A DNA stretch of 64,000 bases, from the NCBI GenBank assembly GCA_902633585.1, contig CACPGZ010000004.1:23361-87360 (forward strand). The letters are read 5' to 3'. Below the pieces are notes generated by a model. That model was not told the origin of the DNA, did no database searches, and saw nothing but the letters and a program-made list of their open reading frames with translations. This DNA is from an uncultured Pelagibacteraceae bacterium. Its GTDB lineage: Bacteria > Pseudomonadota > Alphaproteobacteria > Pelagibacterales > Pelagibacteraceae. The position numbers and the translations under genes were made by a program. Below are positions 1 through 8,588 of the stretch, piece after piece (position 1 is the stretch's first letter; every line of letters starts with the position of its first letter).

Positions 1-482
1 TTGAACAATTAGAAAATTGGGCAAATAAAGTAGGAGTTAAAATAATAAAATCGTCTCAAGGAGCTGATCCAGCCTCAGTAGCTTTTAAGGCAGTAGATGA
101 AGCTATTAAAAATAACTTTAACCAAGTTTTAATAGATACTGCGGGCAGACTTCAAAATAAAAAAAATTTAATGGAAGAATACAAAAAAATAGCAAATGTC
201 ACAAAAAAAATTGATCCCAACGCACCTCATAATGTTATTTTAGTTTTAGATGCAACCTCAGGACAAAATGTATTAAATCAAGTCGAAGAATTTAATAAAA
301 TTATCCCAATAACAGGTATTGTCATGACAAAATTAGATGGCACAGCCAAAGGTGGAATTTTGTTAGCGTTAGCAAAAAGATATGAGATTCCAATAATTGC
401 ACTAGGCTTAGGTGAAAAAGAGGACGATTTACAGTTATTTGAAGCAGAAAAATTTGCTGAAGCCTTTACTCAAATTAATTGA
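1..482 (+). CDS. ftsY: FtsY, signal recognition particle receptor (3' part only)
   Basis: This is the C-terminal half of the SRP receptor GTPase, which docks ribosome-SRP complexes at the inner membrane. The frame is open from base 3, so the gene runs off the left edge; about 159 residues are present. Visible GTPase signatures are the DTAGR switch, DATSGQN, the TKLDGTAKGG guanine-specificity motif and the closing GLGEKEDDLQLFE stretch, which is typical of FtsY rather than Ffh because there is no methionine-rich M domain after it. The stop overlaps the end of the convergent gene at 475 by 8 bases. The acidic N-terminal domain cannot be assessed here. Confidence 0.95.
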   Translation, partial: EQLENWANKVGVKIIKSSQGADPASVAFKAVDEAIKNNFNQVLIDTAGRLQNKKNLMEEYKKIANVTKKIDPNAPHNVILVLDATSGQNVLNQVEEFNKIIPITGIVMTKLDGTAKGGILLALAKRYEIPIIALGLGEKEDDLQLFEAEKFAEAFTQIN

Positions 483-1038
483 TTAAATTGCTGGAGATCA
501 AAGGTTTATAGATATTACATTTGTAATTATCATCAAATTTATAATGACCACAATCTTTAGAAAATGAAGAGATAATAAAATCAAATTTACCAGTTGTAGG
601 ATAAAGTTCTAGTTTTTTGCTGCTGATATCATATTTAAAATTAGCATTTAAACTTTTCACAGCACTAATCATTACCAGTGTTTTGTCATCTTTTAATAAA
701 TAATATGCAAAGTCATCTGGAAATACTGGAAAATCATATTCTTGTAAAAAATATTTAGCTTTTGACGGAAACCACTCATAAGAAATTAAAGGTGAAGAAG
801 ACTTTGTTAAATGATTATAAATATAAAGATCTTTAGGATAATCATTTATATAATTACTATTTTCGCCTCTAGCTAAGATAGATTTTTCTCTACCTTTAAA
901 ATATAAGCTAAACTCTTTGTTGTGTGAGTCCATATGATCTATATGGAATAAATCATCTGGTTGAAAAAATTCATCTTGTGAATAGGCGTTCGTAATAAGA
1001 ATAGTGACTACAATTAATAAAAAAGATAATTTATTCAT
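475..1038 (-). CDS. Hypothetical exported protein
   Basis: I do not recognise this 187-residue protein. The first 20 residues form a signal peptide (short basic start, hydrophobic core, cleavage near NAYSQ), so it probably acts in the periplasm or envelope. The mature part has no catalytic motif I can name; it is rich in Tyr, Phe, Asp and Lys with a late cysteine pair (DCGHYKFDDNYKC) that could form a disulfide. It is the last gene of a long minus-strand run, 49 bases after the alpha/beta hydrolase gene, and overlaps the end of ftsY tail-to-tail by 8 bases. Confidence 0.6.
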   Translation of the reverse strand: MNKLSFLLIVVTILITNAYSQDEFFQPDDLFHIDHMDSHNKEFSLYFKGREKSILARGENSNYINDYPKDLYIYNHLTKSSSPLISYEWFPSKAKYFLQEYDFPVFPDDFAYYLLKDDKTLVMISAVKSLNANFKYDISSKKLELYPTTGKFDFIISSFSKDCGHYKFDDNYKCNIYKPLISSNLIN

Positions 1039-1087
1039 TATCTCACAATAAAATTAAATTCTGAAGTATATTTGTTGAGATTGTGGC

Positions 1088-1906
1088 TTAATTTAAACTT
1101 TTTAAAAAAGAATTAAGAGCTTTAACAAGGTTTTCATCGTACTCCATCATATGATTGTCATGTTTAGTGAAATAAGAATATTTTGGTTCATTTGCTTTTT
1201 CAAACATTTTTTTTCCCATAAAGAATGGAACTATTTGATCAGCCTCACCATGCATTATAAGAATTGGAATTTTTATATTTTGAATTTTGCTTTTATTGTC
1301 AAATTTATCTTTCAATAATAAATTCACGGGTATGTATGGATAAAAGGTTTTTGCTGCATCAATCATAGAAGTAAAAGGAGTTTCCAATACAACGCCAGCA
1401 AAATTTTTATCTTGTGACAAATGAGTTGCAACCCCAGTACCTAGCGACTCCCCATAAATAATAATGTTTGTCTCTTTTACACCTTTCCCAGTTAGCCAAT
1501 TGATTGCACTTCTTCCATCTTCATAAAGACCTTTTTCAGATGGTTTACCTTTATTGCCACTGAAACCTCTCCAAGCAATTATTAAAAAGTTAACATCCAT
1601 TTTTTCGAAATGGTTCAATTTATGAATTCTATTTCCAAGAGAGCCAGCGTTTCCATGAAAAAATAAAACTGTTCTATATTTTTTTAAGTCTTTTTCATGT
1701 AGCCATCCCAATAATTCAATATTATCCTCCGTATTAATTTTAACTTTTTCAATAGGAACTGATATTTGATCACCAGAATAGTTATTTTCATTCGGGTGAT
1801 ATAATAAATTTCTCTGATAAAAATATAAAAAAACTAAGATTAAAAAGTAAACAAAAATAATTATTTGAAAAAATAACAACAAACTATCCCTAAACTTTTT
1901 TAACAT
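1088..1906 (-). CDS. Alpha/beta hydrolase, membrane-anchored, Bem46/ABHD13-like
   Basis: A 272-residue serine hydrolase of unknown substrate. A hydrophobic helix at residues 9-29 probably anchors it in the inner membrane. The fold shows the oxyanion stretch FFHGNAGS (83-90), the nucleophile elbow GESLG with Ser154, an acidic residue in HGEADQIVP (Asp223), and a histidine in TKHDNHMM (His249 or His252). The layout and length match the COG1073-type Bem46/ABHD13 group. Its start overlaps the end of the upstream EamA transporter gene by 17 bases, so the two are probably co-translated. Confidence 0.8.
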   Translation of the reverse strand: MLKKFRDSLLLFFQIIIFVYFLILVFLYFYQRNLLYHPNENNYSGDQISVPIEKVKINTEDNIELLGWLHEKDLKKYRTVLFFHGNAGSLGNRIHKLNHFEKMDVNFLIIAWRGFSGNKGKPSEKGLYEDGRSAINWLTGKGVKETNIIIYGESLGTGVATHLSQDKNFAGVVLETPFTSMIDAAKTFYPYIPVNLLLKDKFDNKSKIQNIKIPILIMHGEADQIVPFFMGKKMFEKANEPKYSYFTKHDNHMMEYDENLVKALNSFLKSLN

Positions 1907-2795
1907 TTTTTTTTTTCGCTAAGTATATGCCAAAAAACACTAGGATTGTTCCAATGAAGTGATAATTTTCAAATTGTTCATTAAATAAAAAATACCCATA
2001 AATTGCTCCATAAACTGTAAAAACATAAAGAGTAAATCCTGTTAAAGACGCACCTAATTTTTTTTGAGCAACTGTATAAAGTGTAAAAGCTATTATTCCT
2101 GGTGAAATAGCAGCAAAAGTCACCCAGAAGTAAAATTCAGGTATAAAAAAGGTTTGTTTATAAAATATTTCTTCACCAATGTAGAATGGTAATAAACTTA
2201 AAGCTCCAAAAAATGATATCAAAGTAAATCTTTCAAAAATTTTTAATTCTGAATTCCAGTAAAATAAATAAATAGAATATAATGCCCATCCAATTGCAGC
2301 AGCCAACATCCATAAATCACCAATTGTAAATTGTAAATTAATTAGTAAATTTAGATCTCCTTTTATTATGATTATAAAAACACCTATCAAACAAGCAATT
2401 AATCCAACTATTTTTGTGGAATTTATTTTTTCATGAAAAAAAAAGTATGAAATCAAAATTATAAACACGGGCGAGGATGTATAAATAATCCCCATATTTG
2501 TTACTGTTGTAGTTTCACCAGCTAAAAATGGAAACGCTCCACACACTCCACATCCCATTGAGCCTAAAAAAAATAATTTTTTGGACTCCTTTTTAATAAT
2601 TTTAAAATTTTTCTTTAACGTTATAAAGGTAAAGGGGAATAATATTAAAAAAACTAGTGTCCATCTCCAAAAAGCTAATGATATTGGGGGCACAAACTCA
2701 ACGCCACCTCTTGCTACAACAAGATTACTCGCCATAAAAATTGGCTGAATAAATAATAAGGAGAAAGAAAAAAAATTTTTTTTCGAATTATTCAA
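1890..2795 (-). CDS. EamA/DMT family transporter
   Basis: A 301-residue inner-membrane protein with about ten hydrophobic segments in two EamA repeats, the arrangement of drug/metabolite exporters such as RhaT/YdcZ relatives. The N-terminal segment FIQPIFMASNLVVARGG and the second-repeat pattern (WALYSIYLFYW, then TLYTVAQKKLGAS) are typical. The substrate cannot be read from the sequence; most relatives export amino acids or small metabolites. It lies downstream of the amidase and a 58-residue membrane protein in the same direction and overlaps the hydrolase gene that follows. Confidence 0.85.
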   Translation of the reverse strand: MNNSKKNFFSFSLLFIQPIFMASNLVVARGGVEFVPPISLAFWRWTLVFLILFPFTFITLKKNFKIIKKESKKLFFLGSMGCGVCGAFPFLAGETTTVTNMGIIYTSSPVFIILISYFFFHEKINSTKIVGLIACLIGVFIIIIKGDLNLLINLQFTIGDLWMLAAAIGWALYSIYLFYWNSELKIFERFTLISFFGALSLLPFYIGEEIFYKQTFFIPEFYFWVTFAAISPGIIAFTLYTVAQKKLGASLTGFTLYVFTVYGAIYGYFLFNEQFENYHFIGTILVFFGIYLAKKKNVKKV

Positions 2796-2806
2796 TTTAC
2801 GATAAA

Positions 2807-2983
2807 TTAGCTTTTATCAAAAAAGGCTTCGTAAATCATCATTATGATAGCAGCAGCCATTAAAATATAAACTGGCAATACATCGAGAAAACCTATCATC
2901 ATTGATTTAGTAAGCGTTGTTGCTAAACCAATCAAAAAGAAAACAGCAAACGACAAACCTATAATTGTTGTTATTTTATTCAT
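2807..2983 (-). CDS. Small two-helix membrane protein
   Basis: A 58-residue open frame starting MNKITTIIGLSF and ending EAFFDKS, with two hydrophobic segments (about residues 5-24 and 34-52). It sits 4 bases after the amidase stop codon and 11 bases before the EamA gene, on the same strand, so it is probably expressed as part of that operon. I do not recognise the family. Support is the clean fit into the 190-base gap and the membrane-protein composition. Confidence 0.6.
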   Translation of the reverse strand: MNKITTIIGLSFAVFFLIGLATTLTKSMMIGFLDVLPVYILMAAAIIMMIYEAFFDKS

Positions 2984-2987
2984 AAAA

Positions 2988-4316
2988 TTATTCCTGACAT
3001 TCTTTCTCTAACCATTTGGCAACACCTAAAAATCTATGATCGTCATACTTATTGCCAATTAATTGAACGCCTAATGGTAAATTATTTTCTCCCTCAAGTA
3101 AAGGTAGTGAAATACATGGTGTTCCAAGATAAGACCAAACTTTATTAAATTCGGCTGTACCAGTACTTTTCAAGCCTTTTGGGGCTACACCCGGGCTAGA
3201 TGGAGATAATACTCCATGGTAATCTTCAAATACCTCCTCATAAGACTCGTAGCTTCTTTTCATGAAATCAATCGCTTCAGCATATTCTTTTGCAGTATAT
3301 TTGTTTCCATTTGAGATAGCATCCTGCATGTATTTAGAAAGTTTTTTTTTAAATTTTTTATAATAAACTGAAAAATTATTAGCTAAATCTGTTTCGTGTA
3401 TAATCTGATGATATTTATGTATATCTTTAAAATACGATGGGGTATCAAAGATCTCAATATTTTTTTTGAAAGATTTGATAAAATATTCAAAAGACTCGCG
3501 TGATTTTTTATCAATTATTTTCCAATAATCTGTTTTATAAAAAATAAACTTTGGCTCAAATATTGGACCTTTTTTTGTTTCTGTCAGAATATTTTCTGTT
3601 GAATAATGAATTGTAGCTGGATCATACTTATCTTTCTTAATTAAGACTTTTGCTAACATGGCTACATCTTCTACTTTACGACCAAACATGCCAACTTGGT
3701 CTAAATTATATGATGTTCTCAAAACTCCATTCCTTGAAATAAGTCCATAAGTTGGTTTATACCCAACAACTCCACAATAAGATGCTGGTCTAATTATTGA
3801 TCCACCTGTTTGAGAGCCAATAGAAGCTGGTGCCATAAAGGAGGCAACAGAAGCAGCTGATCCACTAGACGAACCACCTGGTGTTCTAATTTTATCATGT
3901 GGATTTGTAGTTGGTGGTGGGCTCAAATAAGCAAGTTCTGAAGTTGCTGTTTTGCCCATAACAATTGCTCCTGATGAATGAAGCAAATCAATTATTTCAG
4001 CATTTTGCGAATAAGATTTACCTTTTCTAATAACAGTTCCACATTCAGTTGGCATATCAACAGTTCCGATTATATCTTTGACTGCTATTGGCACTCCATG
4101 AAGAGAACCTGTAGGTTTACCGGCTCTTCTATGTTCATCGGCTTCAGTTGCTTTTTCTAATAAAACCTTCCCATCAAAATGTGCCCAGGCTTTTATATCT
4201 TTATCAAACTTTTTTATTCTCTCTATATATGTTTTACAAACCTCAACTGATGTAAGTTGACCACTCTTTATTTTTTCACTTAATTCTTCTAAACTTAAAG
4301 AGAATATATCTGTCAT
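2988..4316 (-). CDS. Amidase, amidase-signature family
   Basis: A 442-residue amidase-signature enzyme that hydrolyses a C-N amide bond. The Ser-cisSer-Lys triad is visible: Lys80 in GVPIAVKDI, the glycine/serine loop GGSSSGSAAS (148-156, cis-Ser near 151), and nucleophile Ser173 in SQTGGSIIRP. Length is normal for the family and there is no extra domain, so this is a free amidase rather than GatA, whose gatCB partners are absent. It follows the TRAP permease gene dctM by 6 bases and is probably co-transcribed. Its substrate is therefore plausibly an imported amide or an amide made from the imported compound (inference). Confidence 0.85.
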   Translation of the reverse strand: MTDIFSLSLEELSEKIKSGQLTSVEVCKTYIERIKKFDKDIKAWAHFDGKVLLEKATEADEHRRAGKPTGSLHGVPIAVKDIIGTVDMPTECGTVIRKGKSYSQNAEIIDLLHSSGAIVMGKTATSELAYLSPPPTTNPHDKIRTPGGSSSGSAASVASFMAPASIGSQTGGSIIRPASYCGVVGYKPTYGLISRNGVLRTSYNLDQVGMFGRKVEDVAMLAKVLIKKDKYDPATIHYSTENILTETKKGPIFEPKFIFYKTDYWKIIDKKSRESFEYFIKSFKKNIEIFDTPSYFKDIHKYHQIIHETDLANNFSVYYKKFKKKLSKYMQDAISNGNKYTAKEYAEAIDFMKRSYESYEEVFEDYHGVLSPSSPGVAPKGLKSTGTAEFNKVWSYLGTPCISLPLLEGENNLPLGVQLIGNKYDDHRFLGVAKWLEKECQE

Positions 4317-4322
4317 TCAAAA

Positions 4323-5684
4323 TTAATTTGCAAATAAAGTCTCTGGCAACCAAAGTGCTATTCCTGGAAACAAATACATTAAAACCATTGCTAAAATTAC
4401 AATTCCCAAAAACGGCATTATACCACTAAATATTTGCATCAATTCAACATTTTTTGATTGCACACCTTTTAAATAATAGGCAGACATTGCCATTGGCGGG
4501 GTTAAAAATGAAGTTTGTAAGTTTAATGCAATCAACATTGCAAAGAAATATGGATTGACTCCAAAAAATTCAACTAACGGTAAAAAAATTGGAACAAAAA
4601 TAATTAAAATTTCTGTCCATTCTAGCGGCCACCCTAATAAAAAAATAATTATTTGGGTTATTACTAAGAATTGCCAAGGCTGAAGATTTAAAGATTTAAA
4701 GAAATGTTCAAATACTTCATGACCACCTAAATAAGAAAAAACAGAAGCGAAAGTCCAAGAACCGATAAACAACCACATAATCATAGCTGTTGTTTTTGCT
4801 GTTAGAAATACTGACTCTTTAAAATTTTTCCATTTTAAGGTTTTATAGAAATAGGAAAGCACTAAAGCACCAAAAGCACCCACTGCGGCAGCTTCTGCTG
4901 GAGTAGCAATACCCGCAAGTATAGTCCCCAAAACTAAAATTATAAGTGAGAATAATGGTAAAAATGAAACTAAAACTTCTCTCATAATTACAGATGGTGG
5001 TGGTATCTCTTCTGCAGCTGGCTTTGGTGCTATTGATGGATTTAACCAAGCCCTGAAAACTGCATAACCTATATATAATCCAGCTAACATCAGTCCTGGA
5101 AATATTGCAGCAGCAAATAATCTTAAAGGAGATAATTGTGCAATAACAGAGTAAACAATTAACATTATGCTTGGTGGAATTAAAATTCCTAAACACCCAC
5201 CAGAACAAATTATTCCAGATGCAAATTTTTTATCATACCCAGCTTTGACCATTGCTGGCCAAGCTAAAAGTCCCATTAAAGTAACAACAGCTCCGATAAT
5301 TCCTGTTGCAGTTGAAAATAAAGTACAAGTTATTAATGCTGCAACTGCCATTGAAGCAGGAAGTTTATGAGATGCTAATCGTATTGCAAAAAAAAGTTTT
5401 GCGACTATTCCCGCTCTTTCAACTAAATAACCCATGAATAGAAAAAGCGGTACTGCGGTCAAGACATTGTTGTCCATTACCGTATAAGTATTTTGCACAA
5501 AAAGTTGGAATATCCTATTATCAAAAAGATGTTCCATTTTTGTTGGATCGAAGTAAGCATAATATCCAAAACCCAAACCCATTGCCATTAATGTGAATGC
5601 AATAGGGAAACCTAATAAGACGGCAAATAAAAATATCCCCATCATCATAATTGCTACTTCTGGATTTGTAAGACTAAATAACAT
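4323..5684 (-). CDS. dctM: TRAP transporter large permease, DctM type
   Basis: The 453-residue 12-helix subunit that couples sodium flow to substrate uptake in tripartite ATP-independent periplasmic transporters. Family marks include the long hydrophobic segments, the GFPIAFTLMAMG start region, GILIPPSIMLIVY, and the late ALNLQTSFLTPPM block. It overlaps the small-permease gene dctQ by 11 bases, the usual coupling for these two subunits, and is followed directly by the amidase gene. The paired binding protein is encoded at 6350-7507. Confidence 0.93.
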   Translation of the reverse strand: MLFSLTNPEVAIMMMGIFLFAVLLGFPIAFTLMAMGLGFGYYAYFDPTKMEHLFDNRIFQLFVQNTYTVMDNNVLTAVPLFLFMGYLVERAGIVAKLFFAIRLASHKLPASMAVAALITCTLFSTATGIIGAVVTLMGLLAWPAMVKAGYDKKFASGIICSGGCLGILIPPSIMLIVYSVIAQLSPLRLFAAAIFPGLMLAGLYIGYAVFRAWLNPSIAPKPAAEEIPPPSVIMREVLVSFLPLFSLIILVLGTILAGIATPAEAAAVGAFGALVLSYFYKTLKWKNFKESVFLTAKTTAMIMWLFIGSWTFASVFSYLGGHEVFEHFFKSLNLQPWQFLVITQIIIFLLGWPLEWTEILIIFVPIFLPLVEFFGVNPYFFAMLIALNLQTSFLTPPMAMSAYYLKGVQSKNVELMQIFSGIMPFLGIVILAMVLMYLFPGIALWLPETLFAN

Positions 5685-6264
5685 CGTCTACATTTCCTTT
5701 CTGAGCAGTTCTCATTAATATTTTTTCAGTTTCCTCTGCGTCTGCTGAAACTCTCTCTGGCCAACCACCTTCTTTAATACAAATTAAACATCTAAATACT
5801 TCACTAATACCTTGTAAGGTTAAAAGAGTGCCTGACAAAGGTATTAAAGACTTTGCCATATAAATTTGTATTTGTGCTGGACTGTTCCAGCTGGTCTCTC
5901 CAATTTTCCAAGCCAAAGCAGCATACTCATAACCGTAAAAAGCTAGAGCGATAACTCCTGGAAAAAAGAAAATAAAATATAAAACTAAATCGATATAAGC
6001 CTGTGTTTTTTGAGAGAACAATCTATAAATAACGTCTCCTCTAACATGCGCTTCAGTTGATAATGTATAAGCACCAGCCATCATAAAAATTGCTCCATAC
6101 ATTTGAAGACTAAAATCAAAATTCCATAAAGTGGGAGCATTTAGTGCATATGCCATAAATACCTCATAGCATGTTCCACCCATTAAGATAACAATGCACC
6201 AAGAAAAAGCCTTACCCATCGAGACACTTAATCGATCAGCAAACTTTATATATGATCTCATCAT
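5674..6264 (-). CDS. dctQ: TRAP transporter small permease, DctQ type
   Basis: A 196-residue membrane subunit with four helices, the small partner of DctM. The conserved DctQ features are the AGAYTLSTEAHVRGDVIYR stretch, carrying the HVRGD motif after helix 2, and ETSWNSPAQIQIYMAKSLIPLSG before the last helix. It overlaps dctM by 11 bases. On the promoter side it is separated from dctP by a strong hairpin terminator at 6305-6326, so permease expression is probably lower than that of the binding protein. Confidence 0.9.
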   Translation of the reverse strand: MMRSYIKFADRLSVSMGKAFSWCIVILMGGTCYEVFMAYALNAPTLWNFDFSLQMYGAIFMMAGAYTLSTEAHVRGDVIYRLFSQKTQAYIDLVLYFIFFFPGVIALAFYGYEYAALAWKIGETSWNSPAQIQIYMAKSLIPLSGTLLTLQGISEVFRCLICIKEGGWPERVSADAEETEKILMRTAQKGNVDDVI

Positions 6265-6304
6265 AGATATAAACTTTTATTGAATTGTATCTTAATAATC
6301 AAAT

Positions 6305-6326
6305 AAAAAAGGGGGCCGAGGCCCCC
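6305..6326 (-). terminator. Intrinsic terminator/attenuator between dctP and dctQ
   Basis: Read on the minus strand, an all-GC stem (GGGGGC pairing with GCCCCC, tetraloop CTCG, extendable by one pair) is followed at once by six T residues and then ATTT. Such a GC hairpin is striking in this AT-rich DNA. It lies 23 bases past the dctP stop codon and 40 bases before the dctQ start. It would end most transcripts after dctP and let a fraction read through into dctQM. Confidence 0.88.
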
Positions 6327-6349
6327 TTAATAAAATTTATAAAAGTTAA

Positions 6350-7507
6350 TTATATCTTAACTTTTCCAATTGGACCAAACTCATTTTCATACGCAAGTTT
6401 GTAATTTGGCTGGTTCATCAGCAAGTATTTCATTACTCTCTTAGCATATGATTTCTGAGAATCGACAACTTTCTTAAAGAAAGGATCTTTCTTATTGAAA
6501 TCACCGATCACCTTATCCCAACCTTTTAATTGTTGAGCTAAGATTTCATCAGAAGTTTGGTAAACATTAACTTTGTGCTCATTCATCAATTTAGCTAAGT
6601 CAGCTGAATATCTTACTAAAGCTTTAAAGTAGTTATCACTGTTTGCAGCGTAAGCAGCATTTTTCAATATTGCTTGGTGTGCTGGTGATAAACTATTATA
6701 TGTTTTTTTATTTACCGGTATCTCAAACATCTCTTGAGATTGGTGGAAGCTTCCTAAGTGATAGTGTTTAGAAACATCTTGCATACCAAATTGAGAGTCT
6801 GAAGTTGGGTTGTTAAACTCAGCTGCTTCAATCAAACCAGTTTTCATAGCTGGTTGGATTTCACCACCTGGTAATTGTCTAACTACCATTCCCATTGCAG
6901 TTAAAACGTTAGTCGCTAAACCAACCGTTCTATACTTCATACCTTTAACGTCAGATACTTTAGTTACGTTCTTTTTGAACCAACCAAATGGCTGCGCTGG
7001 CATAGGCATATGGAAAAAACCAATATAATCGAAACCTACTTTTGCAAGTGTTTCATCATATAGTTTTCTTCCTCCACCATACTCCATCCATCCCATAACT
7101 TCTTGAGATGACATACCGTATGAAGGACCAGTTCCAAATAAAGATGCAGCTGGATTTTTACCATACCAATATGCTGTCACCCAGTGACCCATATCAACTA
7201 CACCAGAACTTACTGCTTGTCCGATTTCTGAAGTCTTTACAACTGCTCCAACTGGTTGAAGATCTATCTTGAGTGTACCTCCAGACATTTCATCTACCAT
7301 TTTGCAGTAGTCTCCGGCCATTTCAAAAAAGATGTTTGCTCCACTTGGCCATGCAGCTTGCATCTTTAAAGTTTTGTGACCGCCAGCAGTTGCTATGTTT
7401 GGCATTGCAACAGCTGCTGCAGCTACAGCACTTGCTTTAGCAGCAGTTTTAAAGAACTTTCGTCTTGAAGATGTTTTTATCTTCAATGATTTGTTTTCTT
7501 TAGTCAT
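6350..7507 (-). CDS. dctP: TRAP transporter substrate-binding protein, TakP-like
   Basis: A 385-residue periplasmic receptor for a TRAP transporter. The N-terminus carries a twin-arginine signal (SRRKFFKTAAK followed by an Ala-rich core and ATAGG cleavage region), so it is probably exported folded through Tat. The mature part has the DctP fold, with the carboxylate-binding arginine region KYRTVGLA and the LPGGEI and FNNPTSDSQFG blocks, which resemble the TakP/2-oxo-acid and lactate-type binding proteins. A strong ribosome site (AGAGGAG, 5 bases before ATG) suggests high expression. The oxidases upstream point to a 2-hydroxy or 2-oxo monocarboxylate ligand (inference). Confidence 0.92.
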   Translation of the reverse strand: MTKENKSLKIKTSSRRKFFKTAAKASAVAAAAVAMPNIATAGGHKTLKMQAAWPSGANIFFEMAGDYCKMVDEMSGGTLKIDLQPVGAVVKTSEIGQAVSSGVVDMGHWVTAYWYGKNPAASLFGTGPSYGMSSQEVMGWMEYGGGRKLYDETLAKVGFDYIGFFHMPMPAQPFGWFKKNVTKVSDVKGMKYRTVGLATNVLTAMGMVVRQLPGGEIQPAMKTGLIEAAEFNNPTSDSQFGMQDVSKHYHLGSFHQSQEMFEIPVNKKTYNSLSPAHQAILKNAAYAANSDNYFKALVRYSADLAKLMNEHKVNVYQTSDEILAQQLKGWDKVIGDFNKKDPFFKKVVDSQKSYAKRVMKYLLMNQPNYKLAYENEFGPIGKVKI

Positions 7508-7623
7508 TATTACTCCTCTTTAGTTAATTAACTGGAGTAATTAAACATAGAATCAAATTAGAGTCTTTCTAAAAAAACGTGTTTATGCCGCAGAAATTTA
7601 ATTAAATTCAATCTGAAGTAGTA
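7508..7623 (-). promoter_or_regulatory. Leader/promoter region of dctP
   Basis: This 116-base spacer is the longest gap in the minus-strand run below 18 kb. It holds a good Shine-Dalgarno (complement of 7513-7519) and, just upstream of it, a perfect 12-base palindrome AGTTAATTAACT (7522-7533) that could be an operator. A possible -35 TTGAAT lies near the far end, but I could not settle a convincing -10. No riboswitch fold was recognised. Confidence 0.4.
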
Positions 7624-8577
7624 TTAATTAACTTTATTTACACAATTTCCGGTATTGAAAAACTCATCAATATTATCAATCGCTAAATTGGCCATTGCAA
7701 TTCTAGTGTCTTTAGTTGCACTTCCTAAATGAGGTAAAATGAATGCTGATTTAATTTTAAGATAACCGGGATTTAAATTTGGTTCATTCTTGTAAACATC
7801 TAAACCCGCTGCATAAATTTTTCTTCTATTAAGCGCATCGATTAAAGCTTCATCATCAACTATATCACCTCTTGCAACATTTGTTATTACTGCTCCTTTT
7901 GGAAAATATTCGACTGTTTCTCTATTTATCATGTTTTCAGTTTCTTTAGTTGCAGGACAACAAATAGATAAGACATCTGATACTGAAAAAAGACTTTTAA
8001 TGTTATCATGATAAGTTGCTCCATTTTCTTTATCTTCAGATAACTTTGATCTATTGTGATAATGTATTACCATACCTAAAGACTTTGCTATTCTTGCAAT
8101 TTTTTGTCCAATCCTTCCCATCCCTAAAACACCCAACCTAGTTCCAGTTAGTTGCTTACCAATTAAATAATCTGCTGACCATTTCCAACCACCGTCTTTT
8201 GCAGACTGAATACCTTCTGAAGCTCTTCGGCATGCACCTAAAATTAATAGTATGCCAATTTCTGCCGTAGCATCAGACAATACATCTGGAGTATTGGTAA
8301 CTGCGATACTTTTTTCTTTAGCAGCATTTAAGTCGATATTTCCAAAACCTACTGCAAAGTTTGAAATAATCTTAATTGTATCAGGCAACTTGCTAATAGT
8401 TTCTTTATCCATTTTATCAGTAAGTGATGTTAAAATTCCATCACAACCTTGGCTCATATCTATTACTTTGGATTGAGAATATAGCTCATCATTGTTATTA
8501 AATATTGGATTAAATGTTTTAGACGCTTTATCTTCACTATCTTTGATCAATTTTCTTGTAATCAAAATTTTTTTCAT
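7624..8577 (-). CDS. NAD(P)-dependent 2-hydroxyacid dehydrogenase (glyoxylate/hydroxypyruvate reductase-like)
   Basis: A 317-residue D-2-hydroxyacid dehydrogenase that interconverts 2-oxo acids and D-2-hydroxy acids. The NAD-binding loop GMGRIG is at 152-157, and the catalytic triad is visible as Arg236 (NVARGDIVD), Glu265 (YKNEP) and His283 (LPHLGSAT). The sequence is closest in feel to glyoxylate/hydroxypyruvate reductases (GhrB/GyaR), but substrate cannot be fixed from motifs. It lies 11 bases after the FAD oxidase gene and is the last gene before the dctP leader, fitting a hydroxyacid-metabolising operon. Confidence 0.88.
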   Translation of the reverse strand: MKKILITRKLIKDSEDKASKTFNPIFNNNDELYSQSKVIDMSQGCDGILTSLTDKMDKETISKLPDTIKIISNFAVGFGNIDLNAAKEKSIAVTNTPDVLSDATAEIGILLILGACRRASEGIQSAKDGGWKWSADYLIGKQLTGTRLGVLGMGRIGQKIARIAKSLGMVIHYHNRSKLSEDKENGATYHDNIKSLFSVSDVLSICCPATKETENMINRETVEYFPKGAVITNVARGDIVDDEALIDALNRRKIYAAGLDVYKNEPNLNPGYLKIKSAFILPHLGSATKDTRIAMANLAIDNIDEFFNTGNCVNKVN

Positions 8578-8588
8578 AAACTTTTTTA

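Noticed and set aside
4843..5208. 121-codon minus-strand frame inside dctM
   Set aside because: Cysteine- and serine-rich text typical of a shifted frame through a membrane-protein gene; the dctM frame is fully supported.
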